Position numbers and translations under genes: made by a program
Shown here: positions 28,690 through 38,725 of the stretch, piece by piece
Layout of the letters: each line of letters starts with the position of its first letter
Position numbering within the stretch: position 1 is the first letter of the stretch
Assembly (NCBI RefSeq): GCF_018100905.1
Contig: NZ_JAGJEG010000002.1
Span: 124,001-188,000 of the forward strand
Reading direction: 5' to 3'
Length of the DNA: 64,000 bases
Origin: Pseudoalteromonas sp. MMG010
Lineage (GTDB): Bacteria > Pseudomonadota > Gammaproteobacteria > Enterobacterales > Alteromonadaceae
Notes under the pieces: model-generated
What the model was told of the DNA's origin: nothing
Database searches by the model: none
Seen by the model: only the letters and a program-made list of their open reading frames with translations

Positions 28690-29379
28690 ATGACAAAAAA
28701 TATTATTAATTTATATCAGGTAAGTATAAAAAAACTCAGTTTTTTAGATGGGGTCCCAGCTTTATTACTGCGTTTAATTTTGGCACCGGTAATGATTATT
28801 GCTGGTTTTAATAAACTCGCTATGAGCGGAGAACCTACTGGTTTTATCGATTTTTTCTTAGCCTCTAACGATGTTATACAGTGGTTTGGAAATAGCGAAT
28901 GGGGCTTGGGCTTACCTTTTCCTAGTTTACTCGCTTTTTTAGCAGGTTGGAGTGAGTTTATTGGTGGCTGGTTATTGCTCTTTGGGTTATTTACCCGATT
29001 GGTAAGTATTCCATTAATGTTTACTATGGTGGTTGCTGCAACAACGGTGCATTGGCATAATGGTTGGTTTGCTGTTGCGCCAACTAACCCCACAACCAGT
29101 GCTGCACAGGCATTAGAATGGTTTGCAATTCCAGGTGCCAAAGAAAGCTTGGAAAACTCGTTAGCAGTAAAACAAAGAATGACGATTATTCGTGACATTG
29201 TTCAAGAACACGGAAATACGCAATACTTATATGAAAAAGGAAATCCGGTCATTTTAAATAACGGAATAGAATTTTCGGCTATGTATTTTGCGATGTTATT
29301 AAGTTTGTTTTTTACCGGTGGTGGACGCTTTGTTAGCTTTGATTACTGGCTTTATTTAATAGTTAAACAGAAACAGTAA
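28690..29379 (+). CDS. DoxX-family inner-membrane protein
   Basis: A 229-residue protein with about four transmembrane helices. The first (ALLLRLILAPVMIIAGFNKL) and the later GWSEFIGGWLLLFGLFTRL are typical of the DoxX/HvfX family. A periplasmic or cytosolic insert of about 80 residues separates the third and fourth helices, which is longer than in minimal DoxX proteins. Functions are poorly known; some family members act in redox or copper-stress contexts. AGGAAG precedes the ATG at 28690, favoured over an ATG 21 bases upstream. A nitroreductase gene follows after 89 bases. Confidence 0.8.
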   Translation: MTKNIINLYQVSIKKLSFLDGVPALLLRLILAPVMIIAGFNKLAMSGEPTGFIDFFLASNDVIQWFGNSEWGLGLPFPSLLAFLAGWSEFIGGWLLLFGLFTRLVSIPLMFTMVVAATTVHWHNGWFAVAPTNPTTSAAQALEWFAIPGAKESLENSLAVKQRMTIIRDIVQEHGNTQYLYEKGNPVILNNGIEFSAMYFAMLLSLFFTGGGRFVSFDYWLYLIVKQKQ

Positions 29380-29468
29380 CTGAAAAAAAACGGCTAACGG
29401 GCAGTTTCATAATGATTTGTGATCTCTTTAAATGATACCCTATATTTTTTGTATTATTAGAGAATGTT

Positions 29469-30017
29469 ATGGATGCGATAGAACTGCTTTTACACCGCCA
29501 ATCTGATGCTAAGTTAACAACGCCTGGTCCTTGTGCAAGCCAATTAGATATAATTAAACGTGCTGCTTTGCGTGTCCCTGACCATGGGTGTATTGCGCCT
29601 TGGCAATTTATTATAGTACAGGGCGAAGCACGACATACATTAGGTGACATTTATTATAAAAGTGCGCAATTAGAGCAACAAGAAGAAAAAACAATTAATC
29701 GTGCTAAAGAGTTACCTTTGCGCGCACCTATGATCATTATCGCTATTGCTAAATATCAATCACACCCAAAAGTACCTCGTATTGAGCAAGTACAAAGTGC
29801 GGCATGTAGCGTTTTGGCGATGCAGCAAGCCGCATTTGCACAAGGGTTAGGAGGGATATGGCGTACGGGGTATTTTGCTCAAAGTAGTGCGGTAAAAGAA
29901 GCGTTAAACCTATCAGTTGACGATGAAATTGTAGGGTATTTATATTTAGGAACCCCTGAAGTTTCGTGCAAAAAGTCTCCACGTCATAAGGCCGAGCACT
30001 ATTTTACTGATTTATAA
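29469..30017 (+). CDS. ydjA: Nitroreductase-family FMN oxidoreductase, YdjA-like
   Basis: A 182-residue flavoprotein of the compact nitroreductase branch. MDAIELLLHRQSDAKL, APxxDHGCIAPWQF-type FMN-binding residues (RVPDHGCIAPWQFIIVQGE) and GLGGIWRTGYFA match E. coli YdjA closely. The physiological substrate is unknown. It follows the DoxX gene on the same strand, but the spacer is long enough for its own promoter. Confidence 0.87.
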   Translation: MDAIELLLHRQSDAKLTTPGPCASQLDIIKRAALRVPDHGCIAPWQFIIVQGEARHTLGDIYYKSAQLEQQEEKTINRAKELPLRAPMIIIAIAKYQSHPKVPRIEQVQSAACSVLAMQQAAFAQGLGGIWRTGYFAQSSAVKEALNLSVDDEIVGYLYLGTPEVSCKKSPRHKAEHYFTDL

Positions 30018-30250
30018 GTGTGGTTACTCTGGATTATTCGCGAGCTATTTTTGTGAATAGCATCCGTTATAGTGAACTAATTGATGCTATTTTGGTCAAT
30101 TAAAAGCGTTGATTAACATTTTACTGTATAAGTTTACATTATTGTAAGCTATCTATTATATAAGTATGATGAAATGGCATTGATTATTTCGTCAATTTCA
30201 ATAGTTATTTAACGATTAAAAACTCTAAAAATAAAAGAAGTTTAAACACT

Positions 30251-30628
30251 ATGGGTAATTTATTTCTAAAAGAAAAAGAAAACTGGCTAGCATGGTCAAT
30301 CTGGGCCATTGTTGGTGCATTTAGCACGTTTTATGTTGCGGTTAGTACGCAAACGCCTTATTTTTTTGCGGTTGCAAGTTTAGTTTTATTAGGTTTGTTA
30401 ACAATATGGATGCAACAATCTAAACGCTTTGATTTTTTAAGAGCATTTAAGATCACTTTTTATGTTGCGATTGTCAGTATATTACCGGTGTTTTTTCTCG
30501 TTGTAGCCCCTAAACATAGTTTACATAGTATTGATCTTATTTTTCAAGCGGGTGTCATTGTTGCTCTAAGTACTTTAATTTGTCTTATTTGCTCATTTAT
30601 TGCTAAAAAGCCGAAGCAATATTATTAA
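30251..30628 (+). CDS. Small membrane protein, function unknown
   Basis: A 125-residue protein with four predicted transmembrane helices (about 15-32, 37-53, 65-85 and 97-116) and a Lys-rich cytosolic tail. I do not recognise a family. AGAAG lies upstream of the ATG. It stands alone between the nitroreductase and seqA; the 233-base spacer before it carries no gene and one weak hairpin (GCTATT/AATAGC at 30044-30061). Confidence 0.6.
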   Translation: MGNLFLKEKENWLAWSIWAIVGAFSTFYVAVSTQTPYFFAVASLVLLGLLTIWMQQSKRFDFLRAFKITFYVAIVSILPVFFLVVAPKHSLHSIDLIFQAGVIVALSTLICLICSFIAKKPKQYY

Positions 30629-30744
30629 TATGAGTATTTAACTCTTTTAGTTAACTATGACATAAGCATGTTGCTCGCATTTATTATTGGTTTGGGTATA
30701 ATCTGCTACAAAGAATAAATGTGACCCTTAATCTCAGGATAAAC

Positions 30745-31326
30745 ATGAAAAAAATCGACATAGACGATGAGTTATATCAATATATTGCAAGTAATACGCA
30801 AAGCATTGGAGAAAGTGCATCTACTATTTTACGTCGTTTACTAAATCTAAATAGTGTTAATAATCAAAATTCTACTTTAAATGAGTTGGCCCCTAACACA
30901 CCTGATATCCCTTCATCTAACACCGCATCAACTCAAGCTAAAAGCGCAAAAAAATCATTAGATGCAGCTGTTATTGTTAAACAAGATAATGAAAATGTGT
31001 TTAACATTCTTAATAAAGAAGAGCTAGCAATGCAAAAAGGGGTGGTGGGTCGATTCTTGTTTATTTTAAGTGCCTTATATCGTACGCATAAACCGAGTTT
31101 TACCTGCGTTTTGGATATAAAAGGGCGTGACCGAGTCTATTTTGCCACCAGCAAAGAAGAGTTAGTAAATAGTGGTAGCAGTATGAATCCTAAAAACATT
31201 ACCGATAGCGAATATTGGGTAATGACTAATTCTAATACGACACGTAAAAAAATGATGTTACATGAAGTTGCTTTAAGCTTAGGTTATAGCGAAGAGCAAG
31301 CAGAGAAAATCCGCGACTATCTGTAA
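30745..31326 (+). CDS. seqA: Negative regulator of replication initiation SeqA
   Basis: A 193-residue protein that binds hemimethylated GATC clusters, sequesters oriC and the dnaA promoter after replication, and limits re-initiation. The N-terminal oligomerisation domain (MKKIDIDDELYQYIASNTQ, GESASTILRRLL) and the C-terminal DNA-binding domain (about 75-193, GRFLFILSALYRTHK) are both present. The linker (about 36-75) is rich in Asn, Ser and Thr and longer than in E. coli. AGGA precedes the ATG at 30745; a GTG 24 bases upstream is rejected. It implies Dam methylation in this organism. It is nine bases from pgm, as in E. coli. Confidence 0.96.
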   Translation: MKKIDIDDELYQYIASNTQSIGESASTILRRLLNLNSVNNQNSTLNELAPNTPDIPSSNTASTQAKSAKKSLDAAVIVKQDNENVFNILNKEELAMQKGVVGRFLFILSALYRTHKPSFTCVLDIKGRDRVYFATSKEELVNSGSSMNPKNITDSEYWVMTNSNTTRKKMMLHEVALSLGYSEEQAEKIRDYL

Positions 31327-31335
31327 GGAAATTAA

Positions 31336-32973
31336 ATGGCTATTCATCCAGGAGCAGGTAAAACTGCACCACAATCAGCATTAATCAATGTACCTAAATT
31401 AATTTCGGCGTATTATTTAAATGAACCTGATCTTGAGGTTAACCCTGAGCATTGTGTTGCTTTTGGTACGTCTGGGCATCGTGGTTGCTCGTTAAATGTA
31501 AAATTTAATGAGTCACATATTTTAGCTATTACTCAGGCTATTTGTGATTATCGAAAGCAAAATGATATTTTTGGCCCCTTATTTTTAGGCAAAGATACTC
31601 ATGCTTTAAGTGAAGCGGCTTTTAATTCAGCTGTCGAAGTCTTAGTGGCCAATGAAGTTCAGGTGATCACGCAAGAAAATGACGATTACACGCCAACCCC
31701 AGTCATTAGTCATGCGATTGTCAGCTATAACAAACTACATCCAAACGAAGTGGCCGACGGTATTGTTGTTACACCTTCGCATAATCCACCACAAGACGGT
31801 GGCTTTAAGTATAATCCACCTAATGGCGGACCTGCTGATACCGATGTAACTAAATGGATTGAAGACAGAGCAAACAAATTACTATTAGAAGATTTAGTTG
31901 AAGTTGAATTATTTCCTTTTGCTAAAGCGTCTCGTTCTGGCTTTATTAAATACGAAGACTTAATGACGCCTTATATTGATGATTTAAAAAATATCGTTAA
32001 TCTAGAAGCCATTGCCAATGCAAAACTAAAAATTGGTATCGACCCTTTAGGTGGTTCAGGTATTAACTTTTGGCCCGTTATCGCAAAAACGTATAATTTA
32101 GATTTAACCGTGGTTAATAACGTAGTTGATCCATGCTTTGGTTTTATGCCACTAGATAAAGACGGCAAAATCCGTATGGATTGTTCATCACCTTATGCAA
32201 TGAGTAATCTGATTGCTTTAAAAGATGAGTTTGATTTATCGATAGGTAATGACCCTGATTACGATAGACACGGAATTGTTACCCCTGATGGGCTAATGAA
32301 CCCAAATCACTTTTTAGCCGTAGCAATTGATTATTTAATAAACCACCGTCAGTGGGATAGCAGTGTAGAAATCGGTAAAACATTAGTATCTAGCTCGATG
32401 ATTGATAGAGTTGTGGCTCGAAATAACCGAAAAGTAAAAGAAGTGCCTGTCGGCTTTAAATGGTTTGTTGATGGGTTAAGCACAGGGACACTCGCCTTTG
32501 GTGGTGAAGAGAGTGCTGGTGCTGCGTTTTTACGTTTTGATGGCAGTGTATGGTGTACTGACAAAGACGGCTTTATTATGGGCCTCTTAGCTGCTGAAAT
32601 TTTAGCGGTTACCGGGAAAACGCCTTCTGCTTTATATAAAGAATTAGAAGCTGAATTTGGTTCACCTATTTATAAACGTATTGATGCACCTGCAAGCAGT
32701 ACGCAAAAAGATCGCTTAAAAGCACTTAGTGCCGATAATGTTAAAGCCGAAACATTGGCAGGTGAGCCTATTTTACAAAAGCTCACTCATGCGCCTGGCA
32801 ATAATGCGGCGATTGGTGGTTTAAAAGTGGTTACTGAAAATGGTTGGTTTGCTGCACGTCCATCAGGCACTGAGGATATTTATAAAATATACCTTGAGTC
32901 GTTTAAAGGCGAAGAGCATTTAGCGCTGCTTGAAAAAGAAGCAAAAATACTGGTAGATTCAGTGATTAGCTAA
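31336..32973 (+). CDS. pgm: Phosphoglucomutase
   Basis: A 545-residue enzyme interconverting glucose 1-phosphate and glucose 6-phosphate, feeding UDP-glucose and glycogen synthesis. The phosphoserine loop [11 protein letters not shown] (about 147), metal loop [10 protein letters not shown] (about 305), sugar-binding GGEESAGA and phosphate-binding [10 protein letters not shown] are present. The sequence parallels E. coli Pgm throughout. It follows seqA with a nine-base gap and ends in a strong terminator. Confidence 0.97.
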   Translation: MAIHPGAGKTAPQSALINVPKLISAYYLNEPDLEVNPEHCVAFGTSGHRGCSLNVKFNESHILAITQAICDYRKQNDIFGPLFLGKDTHALSEAAFNSAVEVLVANEVQVITQENDDYTPTPVISHAIVSYNKLHPNEVADGIVVTPSHNPPQDGGFKYNPPNGGPADTDVTKWIEDRANKLLLEDLVEVELFPFAKASRSGFIKYEDLMTPYIDDLKNIVNLEAIANAKLKIGIDPLGGSGINFWPVIAKTYNLDLTVVNNVVDPCFGFMPLDKDGKIRMDCSSPYAMSNLIALKDEFDLSIGNDPDYDRHGIVTPDGLMNPNHFLAVAIDYLINHRQWDSSVEIGKTLVSSSMIDRVVARNNRKVKEVPVGFKWFVDGLSTGTLAFGGEESAGAAFLRFDGSVWCTDKDGFIMGLLAAEILAVTGKTPSALYKELEAEFGSPIYKRIDAPASSTQKDRLKALSADNVKAETLAGEPILQKLTHAPGNNAAIGGLKVVTENGWFAARPSGTEDIYKIYLESFKGEEHLALLEKEAKILVDSVIS

Positions 32974-32990
32974 CGACAATAAATTAAATA

Positions 32991-33017
32991 AAAACGGCTG
33001 AAATTTCAGCCGTTTTT
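32991..33017 (+). terminator. Terminator after pgm
   Basis: AAAACGGCTGAAATTTCAGC continues into CGTTTT as a perfect palindrome, then a T-run that ends about 24 bases before the astE start codon. Confidence 0.9.
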
Positions 33018-33041
33018 TTGTTTACAAAATATGGATTATTT

Positions 33042-34097
33042 ATGAATAGCGAAACGACTTCTTATATAGATAAGCTTAAAAATAGCGGTGATTTTTTATC
33101 TTTAACTCGCGAACATGAATGGTATTTAGCGAGTGCTGAATTTGCATTAAAAAATGGCACTTTGGTTAAAGTACATGATACGGGCGTTATTGAATTTATT
33201 CCCACGACAAAAACTACAAAAGATATTGTTTTATCAAGTGCAGTTCATGGTAATGAAACAGCGCCAATCGAAATTTGTGATGAGTTAATCCGAAATATAT
33301 TAAAAGAAGAATTAGTTATAACACAGCGTGTCCTTTTTATTTTTGGTAATCCAAAATCAATAAATATCGGGTTACGATTTGTTGAAGAGAATTTAAATCG
33401 TTTGTTTAATGGCCACCATACAATGGCGGGTGTAGCGATGAATAATGAACGAATAAGAGCAAAAAAATTAGAACTGTATGTCAGTGATTTTTATGCTCGT
33501 GGAGATGCTCAAAGCGAGCGCTTTCATTATGATTTACATACCGCTATTCGTGGTTCAAAAAACGAAAAATTTGCAGTTTATCCCTATCTGCATGGTAAAC
33601 CATGGAAAAAGTCTCAATTTCAATTTTTATTGAGCTGTGGCGTAAATACGGTTTTATTAATGAAATCATCTGCAACAACGTTTAGTTATTATTCGTCATT
33701 TGTTCATGGTGCAGATTCATTTACTATTGAGCTTGGACAGGTAAAACCCTTTGGGGAAAACGACATGGCTCGATTTAGTAAAATAAAATCGACGCTGATA
33801 GGGTTGTTGACTCAAGAAACTGTAGATTATTACGAGTTTAATGTATCAGACTTCGAAATATTTACCGTTCATCGTACGATTAATCGTACAGCAGAAATAT
33901 TTAGTTTTCCTTTTTCGGATGATGCTGAAAACTTTACCGGCTTTAGCAAAGGTGCATTGTTAGCAACTGATGGTGAAACTTCGTATTATGCTGATGTAGA
34001 AGGTGAGGCTATCATTTTCCCAAATGCGAATGTTGCACTAGGCCAGCGTGCGCTCTTAACCGTTGTCCCTATTGATATATCTGAAAAATTAATCTAG
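33042..34097 (+). CDS. astE: Succinylglutamate desuccinylase / aspartoacylase-family protein
   Basis: A 351-residue zinc deacylase of the M14-like AstE/ASPA family. Zinc ligands are His about 69 and Glu about 72 in VHGNETAP and His about 165 in [10 protein letters not shown]. AstE removes succinate from succinylglutamate in the last step of the arginine succinyltransferase pathway. No other ast gene is present, so the symbol rests on sequence only, and the protein is somewhat longer than E. coli AstE (322). The ATG at 33042 is preferred; an upstream TTG falls in the pgm terminator. Confidence 0.82.
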   Translation: MNSETTSYIDKLKNSGDFLSLTREHEWYLASAEFALKNGTLVKVHDTGVIEFIPTTKTTKDIVLSSAVHGNETAPIEICDELIRNILKEELVITQRVLFIFGNPKSINIGLRFVEENLNRLFNGHHTMAGVAMNNERIRAKKLELYVSDFYARGDAQSERFHYDLHTAIRGSKNEKFAVYPYLHGKPWKKSQFQFLLSCGVNTVLLMKSSATTFSYYSSFVHGADSFTIELGQVKPFGENDMARFSKIKSTLIGLLTQETVDYYEFNVSDFEIFTVHRTINRTAEIFSFPFSDDAENFTGFSKGALLATDGETSYYADVEGEAIIFPNANVALGQRALLTVVPIDISEKLI

Positions 34098-34117
34098 TTA
34101 TATTTATTAATTGCGAT

Positions 34118-34150
34118 AAAAAACCCAATTGTAAAAAATTGGGTTTTTTT
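34118..34150. terminator. Bidirectional terminator between astE and the DUF2062 gene
   Basis: AAAAACCCAATT and AATTGGGTTTTTT pair around a short loop. Confidence 0.88.
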
Positions 34151-34166
34151 GTCTATACTTAAATAA

Positions 34167-34676
34167 TTACTTTTTCTTTTTAGCGGCTTTAGCTTTTAAC
34201 ACCGAGTGGCGCCATAATAAATTTATACCAACGTAACCAATGACTGCAGCAATCGTTGCACAAACTAATGAGCCGACTAAAAATGCAGGGCCAATTGTCG
34301 TTAAACTTTGTACAAACCACTCCCATGTAGGATGAAAGGCAAAATGTTGCTCGGGCTGGTTAAGCACTAATGTGCCGACAAGGTAAGAGCAATAAAAAAT
34401 AGGCGGCATAGTTAATGGATTGGTGATCCAAACTAAAACCACTGAAATAGGAAGATTTACTCTAAATATTATCGCTGCAGCAGCAGCAAGAACCATTTGG
34501 AAAGGAACAGGGATGAAGGCAAAAAATAAGCCAATAGCAAAAGCCCCGCGCGCTGAACGCCTGTTTAAGTGCCATAAATTTGCATCTTGTAATAGATATC
34601 CAAAAATCCGAAGTGACTTGTGATGTCTTATTTTATTTGGATCGGGTAAAAACCGTTGGATCGTTTTTTTAGGCAT
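34167..34676 (-). CDS. DUF2062 family membrane protein
   Basis: A 169-residue protein with about three transmembrane helices (about 45-68, 75-100 and 125-155) and a Lys-rich C-terminus (KAKAAKKKK). The block RRSARGAFAIGLFFAFIPVPFQM and NPLTMPPIFY are conserved in DUF2062. The function is unknown; the gene neighbours comEC in many gammaproteobacteria. Its start codon region overlaps the presumed 5' end of the divergent comEC by 21 bases, so both cannot have conventional untranslated leaders. Confidence 0.85.
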   Translation of the reverse strand: MPKKTIQRFLPDPNKIRHHKSLRIFGYLLQDANLWHLNRRSARGAFAIGLFFAFIPVPFQMVLAAAAAIIFRVNLPISVVLVWITNPLTMPPIFYCSYLVGTLVLNQPEQHFAFHPTWEWFVQSLTTIGPAFLVGSLVCATIAAVIGYVGINLLWRHSVLKAKAAKKKK

Positions 34677-36923
34677 TTAAAGCAACCATATGCATCTGTA
34701 TTGTTAAGCTGTGGATTTGTTACAGGTATTTTTGTCACTGTATTTTATTATCAAACTGTCGAGTTTATTATAATTACAATATCCATTGTGTTTATAGCGG
34801 GCTATTTTAAGCCGTTTTCACTTGTATTGTTAGGCTTTATTTTCGCTATATGCGTTGTTGGTGTACATTTTTTTACTTTCTATCAATTTAACATGGAAGA
34901 TTTGGCTGAAAATCAACCAGTCACAGTCAGGTTAAGTGTTTCGGAGGTTATCTCACAGCAATCACCGCAATATGTAAAAGCTAAAATCATGGTATTAGCA
35001 GATAAACATTTCAATCAATTTACCGCGCCACATACATTATTAAGCATAACGAATGACTTTACACTTAATCGAGGTGACAGTTTTAATGCTGAGGTTGTTT
35101 TAAAACCTTACCGTACGATTAAAAACTTTGTTAATTATGATCCGCATATATTCGCATTTACTCAGCGCATATTTTTCAAGGGGAAAGTCGTTAATAATAG
35201 TATGGGAAAAATTACAGCTTCAGAAAAAGGACAAAAAGAGAATTATCGTAATTATGTTATAAATACATTTAAAAATACCCAATTACATTGGTTATATTTT
35301 GCATTACTTACTGGGGATAAATCCCATATAGCCTTCAACGATAAAGAGCTATTACAGCACTTGGGGCTAAGTCATTTATTGGCAATTTCTGGGTTACATA
35401 TTGGTTTAGTATTTGGCTTTGGTTTTTTGCTAGCTAAGTATTTACTTCTATCATTAAATATTTCATTCACACAGCATGTAAATATATCAATATTGTATAG
35501 TGGTTTTGGGTTTTTATTGGCCTTTATATATGTGTATTTGAGTGATTTTTTAGTCTCTGCATCTCGTGCACTACTTATGTTGGGCTGTTATTTATTACTT
35601 TATTATTTTTCGAAAAACGCAATGCGCTGGCGTACTATCTTATTTGCGTTAGTTATTTTACTGTTATTTAATCCATTTGCTGTACTTAATCCCGGTTTGT
35701 ATTTCTCTTTTATTGCTGTAGCCATTATTTTTTTCGTAATAGAGAAAAAGGGGGGAGGTCACACAGGGCCCTTTAGAAGTATAGTGTCGTTATTTGTTAT
35801 TCAACTCGCATTATTTATTGGTTTATTACCATTATCGCTGTATTTCTTTAATGGCGTAAGTATTGTCGGGTTGATTATTAATCTTATTGCTATCGGCTTT
35901 GTATCTGTTGTGTTAATGCCTGCTTTATTTGTTGTGATCCTCATCAGTAGTATGGTGGATTTATCAGTGCTTGTAACACTCCTTGATACAGGGTGTCAAT
36001 TTATATATGAATGCTTAATACAAATACCTAAAAAATGGCAATGGTATTCATTTGAAAAAATGTCGCTGTTTGATGTTGTGATGAGCTATCTTTGTTTATT
36101 ATTTGCCTTAAGCCCTGTAAAAAAGCTCATTTTAATCCCACTATTGACGTGGGTGTTCAATGTGATGTTTATTGAACGTGCTCAGTGGGAGCTTAATGTT
36201 TTTGATGTAGGCCATGGGTTAATGGTATTAATAACAGAAAATAACTCTGCATTTGTGTATGACTTTGGCCCAAGCTATTTTAATCGATTTAGCCGTATTA
36301 ATAATGTTTTATTACCCTACATTAAAAAGAATCAGTTAACAGTGAATTATTCGGTTTTAAGTCATAGCGATAATGATCACCGAGGAGGGTTAAGTCACTT
36401 TCTTAACGCCGGTTATAAACAAAGTTTTGCTACATTCCATCCTAAAGGAGTAGATAAGCACTGCGTTACACAGCAGGTTGTATTAGATAGCCAAGTTCAG
36501 ATTAAAAGTTTTAACAGTGTTGACTTAAAAGATAAAAATGATAATTCGTGTGTGATCCGTGTATCGAATAATCATTTTAGTGTTTTATTAACCGGCGATA
36601 TTTCAAAACGGCGCGAAAAGTATTTGCTAAATGAGAATAAACATTTAAATAGTACTGTTTTAATAAGTGCACACCATGGCTCAAAAACATCTTCAAGTAC
36701 TGCGTTTATTAATGCTGTTATGCCATCAATTGTAATTCATTCGAGTGCATATAAAGGGCAATGGCAATTTCCTAACAAAGACGTTGTAGCGCGTTTTAAT
36801 CAAATTTTTGCTAAGCAATATATCACTGGTCAACATGGGCAAGTCAGAATTAAGTTTTTTGCTAATAAATTGATTATAGAAACAGCAAGAGAAGACGAAA
36901 GTTATTGGTTTATCAAAGATTGA
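34656..36923 (+). CDS. comEC: DNA internalization/competence protein ComEC (Rec2)
   Basis: About 755 residues. An N-terminal membrane part (DUF4131-like, about 10-170) is followed by the multi-helix Competence domain (about 190-480, GLSHLLAISGLHIGLVFG). A C-terminal metallo-beta-lactamase domain (about 510-745) has SHSDNDHRGG near 568, LLTGDIS and SAHHGSKTSS. It forms the inner-membrane channel for single-stranded DNA uptake; other com genes are not in the window. The start is uncertain: the first in-frame ATG is near codon 80, after the first membrane segments, so a TTG (34656, used here, or 34701) or another non-ATG codon must be used. Confidence 0.88.
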   Translation: MDRFFRHLKQPYASVLLSCGFVTGIFVTVFYYQTVEFIIITISIVFIAGYFKPFSLVLLGFIFAICVVGVHFFTFYQFNMEDLAENQPVTVRLSVSEVISQQSPQYVKAKIMVLADKHFNQFTAPHTLLSITNDFTLNRGDSFNAEVVLKPYRTIKNFVNYDPHIFAFTQRIFFKGKVVNNSMGKITASEKGQKENYRNYVINTFKNTQLHWLYFALLTGDKSHIAFNDKELLQHLGLSHLLAISGLHIGLVFGFGFLLAKYLLLSLNISFTQHVNISILYSGFGFLLAFIYVYLSDFLVSASRALLMLGCYLLLYYFSKNAMRWRTILFALVILLLFNPFAVLNPGLYFSFIAVAIIFFVIEKKGGGHTGPFRSIVSLFVIQLALFIGLLPLSLYFFNGVSIVGLIINLIAIGFVSVVLMPALFVVILISSMVDLSVLVTLLDTGCQFIYECLIQIPKKWQWYSFEKMSLFDVVMSYLCLLFALSPVKKLILIPLLTWVFNVMFIERAQWELNVFDVGHGLMVLITENNSAFVYDFGPSYFNRFSRINNVLLPYIKKNQLTVNYSVLSHSDNDHRGGLSHFLNAGYKQSFATFHPKGVDKHCVTQQVVLDSQVQIKSFNSVDLKDKNDNSCVIRVSNNHFSVLLTGDISKRREKYLLNENKHLNSTVLISAHHGSKTSSSTAFINAVMPSIVIHSSAYKGQWQFPNKDVVARFNQIFAKQYITGQHGQVRIKFFANKLIIETAREDESYWFIKD

Positions 36924-36983
36924 CGTTTAGTTTTATCTTGCTCAAGGATACAATACACACTGAAAATGGTTTTAGAGAGTGTT

Positions 36984-38723
36984 ATGAGTCAAACTACTAC
37001 ACAAATATACAAGCGTCTTATCTCTTATGTTGGGGCCTATAAAGCGACGGCAATTTTGGCTGTTGTAGGTATGATTGGTTATTCAGCCATGGATGCGTTA
37101 TTTATTCAATTAATGAAACCTTTTATTGACCAAGGATTGAATCAACGTAATGCTGAAGTTTTAAAATACGCACCATTTGTTGTGGTGGCGCTAGTATTAG
37201 GCCGCGGGATATTTAATTATATTTCTTCTTATACATTAAGTTATGTTGGCTCACAGGTTGTTAGAGCGCTTCGCCAACAATTATTTGAACACATTTTGCA
37301 TTTGCCAGTTTCATTTCATGATAAAAACTCAACCGGTGATTTAATTTCTAAAATTACCTTTGACACTGAACAAGTTCAACAAGCCATTACAAAAGCATTA
37401 TTAATCGTCGTGCGCGAAGGGGCATTTGTTGTATTTTTATTAGCGGTGATGTTTTACACCAGTTGGCAGTTATCGTTAATCTTTTTGATTATAATTCCAT
37501 TAGTTGCGATTATTGTATCTGTGGTGTCAAAGCGCTTTAGACATATTTCGAAAAATATACAATCAGCCATGGGCCAAGTGACTCGCAGTTCTGAACAAAT
37601 GTTAAGTGGTCACAAAGTGATTCATGGCTTTGGTGGGCAAACACAAGAAATAGAACAATTTGCAAAAATAAATAACCATAATCGCCAGCAACGAATCAAA
37701 ATGGATGCAACTAAAGCATTAAGCGTCTCTATTATTCAAATTTTGGCTGCCAGTGCGATGGCAGTAATTTTATGGGTAGTCTCAATGCCTTCGATGATAG
37801 ATACCATTACGTCGGGCGATTTTATGGTACTGATTTCATCTATGATGATGTTACTGCGTCCATTAAAGCAGCTTGCAAATGTAAATAGTGATTTACAACG
37901 TGGTATATCAGCAGCGCAAAGTATTTTTATGATATTAGATGAACAAGTTGAGAGAGATACAGGGACATTGTCGGTGACAAAAGTCAAAGGCGAAATCGAG
38001 GTGTCAGATGTCACCTTTAAATACCCAACAAAATCAGAGCCGGTGTTAAATAAACTGTCTATAAAAATTCATGCCGGTGAAAGTATCGCTTTAGTGGGTC
38101 GTTCTGGTTCAGGCAAGTCAACTATTTCAAATTTATTACCACGTTATTATGATTTAGAACCCGGTAGTGAAATTAAACTCGATGGTATATCGATAGCCGA
38201 TTATAAGTTAACTGATCTTAGACGTCAGTTCGCGCTAGTGTCGCAGCAGGTCGTGTTATTTAACGATACTATTGCAAATAACATTAGCTATGCGTTAGAT
38301 AGAGATATAAATGAAGACGAAATAATAGCCGTGGCTAAACAAGCGCATGTATGGGAGTTTGTAAAAGACTTACCCGATGGTTTACATACCATGGTGGGTG
38401 AAAATGGAGTGATGCTTTCGGGTGGACAGCGTCAGCGTATTGCTATTGCGCGAGCCATTTTAAAAGATGCGCCAATTTTAATTTTAGATGAAGCGACTTC
38501 TGCACTGGATACTGAATCTGAAAAACTGATTCAAGAAGCGCTAGATAGCCTAATGAAAAATAAAACATCTATTGTCATAGCGCATCGATTATCGACTATA
38601 GAGCATAGTGATAAAATTTATGTTATTGATAATGGTAGTGTAATTGAAAGTGGTGATCATAAGCAGTTATTAGCAAATCAGGGTACGTATGCAGCGTTAT
38701 GTAAAATGCAGTTTGGCGATTAA
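36984..38723 (+). CDS. msbA: Lipid A export ATP-binding/permease protein MsbA
   Basis: A 579-residue half-transporter that flips core-lipid A across the inner membrane. The six-helix transmembrane domain covers about 20-310. The ATPase domain has Walker A GRSGSGKST near 371, signature LSGGQRQRI near 478 and Walker B ILILDEATSALD near 498. I use ATG 36984, preceded by GAGAG and matching the E. coli length; an ATG 18 bases upstream is possible. It is followed by lpxK after two bases, the canonical order. Confidence 0.95.
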   Translation: MSQTTTQIYKRLISYVGAYKATAILAVVGMIGYSAMDALFIQLMKPFIDQGLNQRNAEVLKYAPFVVVALVLGRGIFNYISSYTLSYVGSQVVRALRQQLFEHILHLPVSFHDKNSTGDLISKITFDTEQVQQAITKALLIVVREGAFVVFLLAVMFYTSWQLSLIFLIIIPLVAIIVSVVSKRFRHISKNIQSAMGQVTRSSEQMLSGHKVIHGFGGQTQEIEQFAKINNHNRQQRIKMDATKALSVSIIQILAASAMAVILWVVSMPSMIDTITSGDFMVLISSMMMLLRPLKQLANVNSDLQRGISAAQSIFMILDEQVERDTGTLSVTKVKGEIEVSDVTFKYPTKSEPVLNKLSIKIHAGESIALVGRSGSGKSTISNLLPRYYDLEPGSEIKLDGISIADYKLTDLRRQFALVSQQVVLFNDTIANNISYALDRDINEDEIIAVAKQAHVWEFVKDLPDGLHTMVGENGVMLSGGQRQRIAIARAILKDAPILILDEATSALDTESEKLIQEALDSLMKNKTSIVIAHRLSTIEHSDKIYVIDNGSVIESGDHKQLLANQGTYAALCKMQFGD

Positions 38724-38725
38724 TA

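Noticed and set aside
30044..30061. GCTATT/AATAGC hairpin after the nitroreductase as a terminator
   Set aside because: Six A/T-rich base pairs and no T-run.
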